20,415 nt of DNA from Pleurotus djamor (Eukaryota; Basidiomycota; Agaricomycetes; Agaricales; Pleurotaceae): positions 1 to 20,415 of the forward strand of contig JAPEVF010000799.1 in assembly GCA_029747585.1 (NCBI GenBank), read 5' to 3'. The translations under genes were made by a program, and so were the position numbers. Position 1 is the stretch's first letter. Each line of letters begins with the position of its first letter. A model generated the notes under the pieces. The model did no database searches. It worked only from the letters and a program-made list of their open reading frames with translations, and was not told where the DNA came from. This document shows positions 20,225 to 20,415 of the stretch, in pieces.

Positions 20225-20310
20225 CTCTCTACAGCAGTGGTGGTAGTCCAAAAAAAAAAGGAGGGAGGATGCAAGGGTCTTGGCTACGAAAAGTAAAAAA
20301 CTCCTATTAA
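20225..20310 (-). promoter_or_regulatory. Short 5' flank of the 502-residue gene
   Basis: Only 86 bases separate the proposed ATG from the stop of the possible upstream gene on the same strand. The segment includes a run of ten A (plus strand) and no clear TATA box. So short a space means the promoter may overlap the upstream gene's 3' end, or that the upstream frame is not a separate gene. Confidence 0.3.
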
Positions 20311-20415
20311 TCATCTCCTCGCAGTCAACTCCTCGCAGATCCTCAAAGCCTCACTCCACACCTGCTTGCGAACCTCCATGCTCTGCGACTGCAGGTTGAC
20401 CGAGGCAATTAGCCG
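20311..20415 (-). CDS. C-terminal end of a possible further gene, partial
   Basis: On the minus strand, an open frame of 34 codons plus TGA enters from the right edge of the window. It reads as an amphipathic, charged helix (MEVRKQVWSEALRICEELTA) ending in ArgArg. The composition is protein-like, but the fragment is too short to assign to a family. It could be the last exon of an upstream gene or a chance ORF. Confidence 0.35.
   Translation of the reverse strand, partial: RLIASVNLQSQSMEVRKQVWSEALRICEELTARR

Noticed and set aside
1..20415. CRISPR arrays, prokaryotic operons, rRNA genes, retroelement polymerase or transposase motifs
   Set aside because: None seen. Repeats are short microsatellites or minisatellites without spacers, and no reverse transcriptase, integrase or DDE signatures were recognisable in the frames.

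Overview
The window looks like nuclear DNA of a filamentous basidiomycete, most likely an Agaricomycete. The genes carry many short introns (about 45-90 nt) with GT..AG ends and gtaagt/gtgagt-type donors. They include F-box proteins of the style expanded in mushrooms, a HECT-type ubiquitin ligase and a long serine/glycine-rich phosphatase. No operon, Shine-Dalgarno or other prokaryotic signal is present. Single N characters are scattered through the assembly (1718, 2021, 2487, a cluster at 3084-3096, 10241, 14286, 14626). At least one, at 2021, behaves as a spurious extra base inside a gene.

Layout. (1) 1-2424, plus strand: 5'-truncated three-exon gene for a dual-specificity protein phosphatase with a complete catalytic signature. 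(2) 2425-10278: almost 8 kb in which I recognise no intact gene. It holds short unrelated ORFs, a small heptamer repeat, a GGA microsatellite and a degenerate tandem duplication with a period of about 774 bp (7333-8880, possibly a third decayed unit to about 9120). (3) 10279-11951, plus: an F-box/leucine-rich-type gene of about 533 codons with one reading-frame slip. (4) 11952-13296: no recognisable gene. (5) 13297-13989, plus: a second F-box gene, without a clear start and cut short, followed by a damaged 3' part and a decamer minisatellite framed by a 12-bp inverted repeat. (6) 14824-18326, plus: an intact 11-exon gene for a protein of about 980 residues, with N-terminal Cys/His knuckles and a divergent C-terminal HECT domain that keeps the catalytic cysteine. 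(7) 18559-20224, minus: an intact four-exon gene for an unrecognised protein of about 502 residues, convergent with the HECT gene. (8) 20311-20415, minus: the last 34 codons of what may be another gene.

How the genes may work together. Three of the six gene calls belong to ubiquitin-ligase families: two F-box proteins (substrate receptors of SCF ligases) and one HECT enzyme. The right half therefore reads as an accessory, fast-evolving ubiquitin-ligase neighbourhood beside a conserved signalling phosphatase, with decayed repeat-rich DNA between. The most interesting unit is the HECT gene with its convergent unknown partner. Both are structurally intact while the neighbouring F-box genes are damaged. 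A functional link between the two is inference only. Exon joins were read by eye from frame continuity and splice signals and need transcript support.
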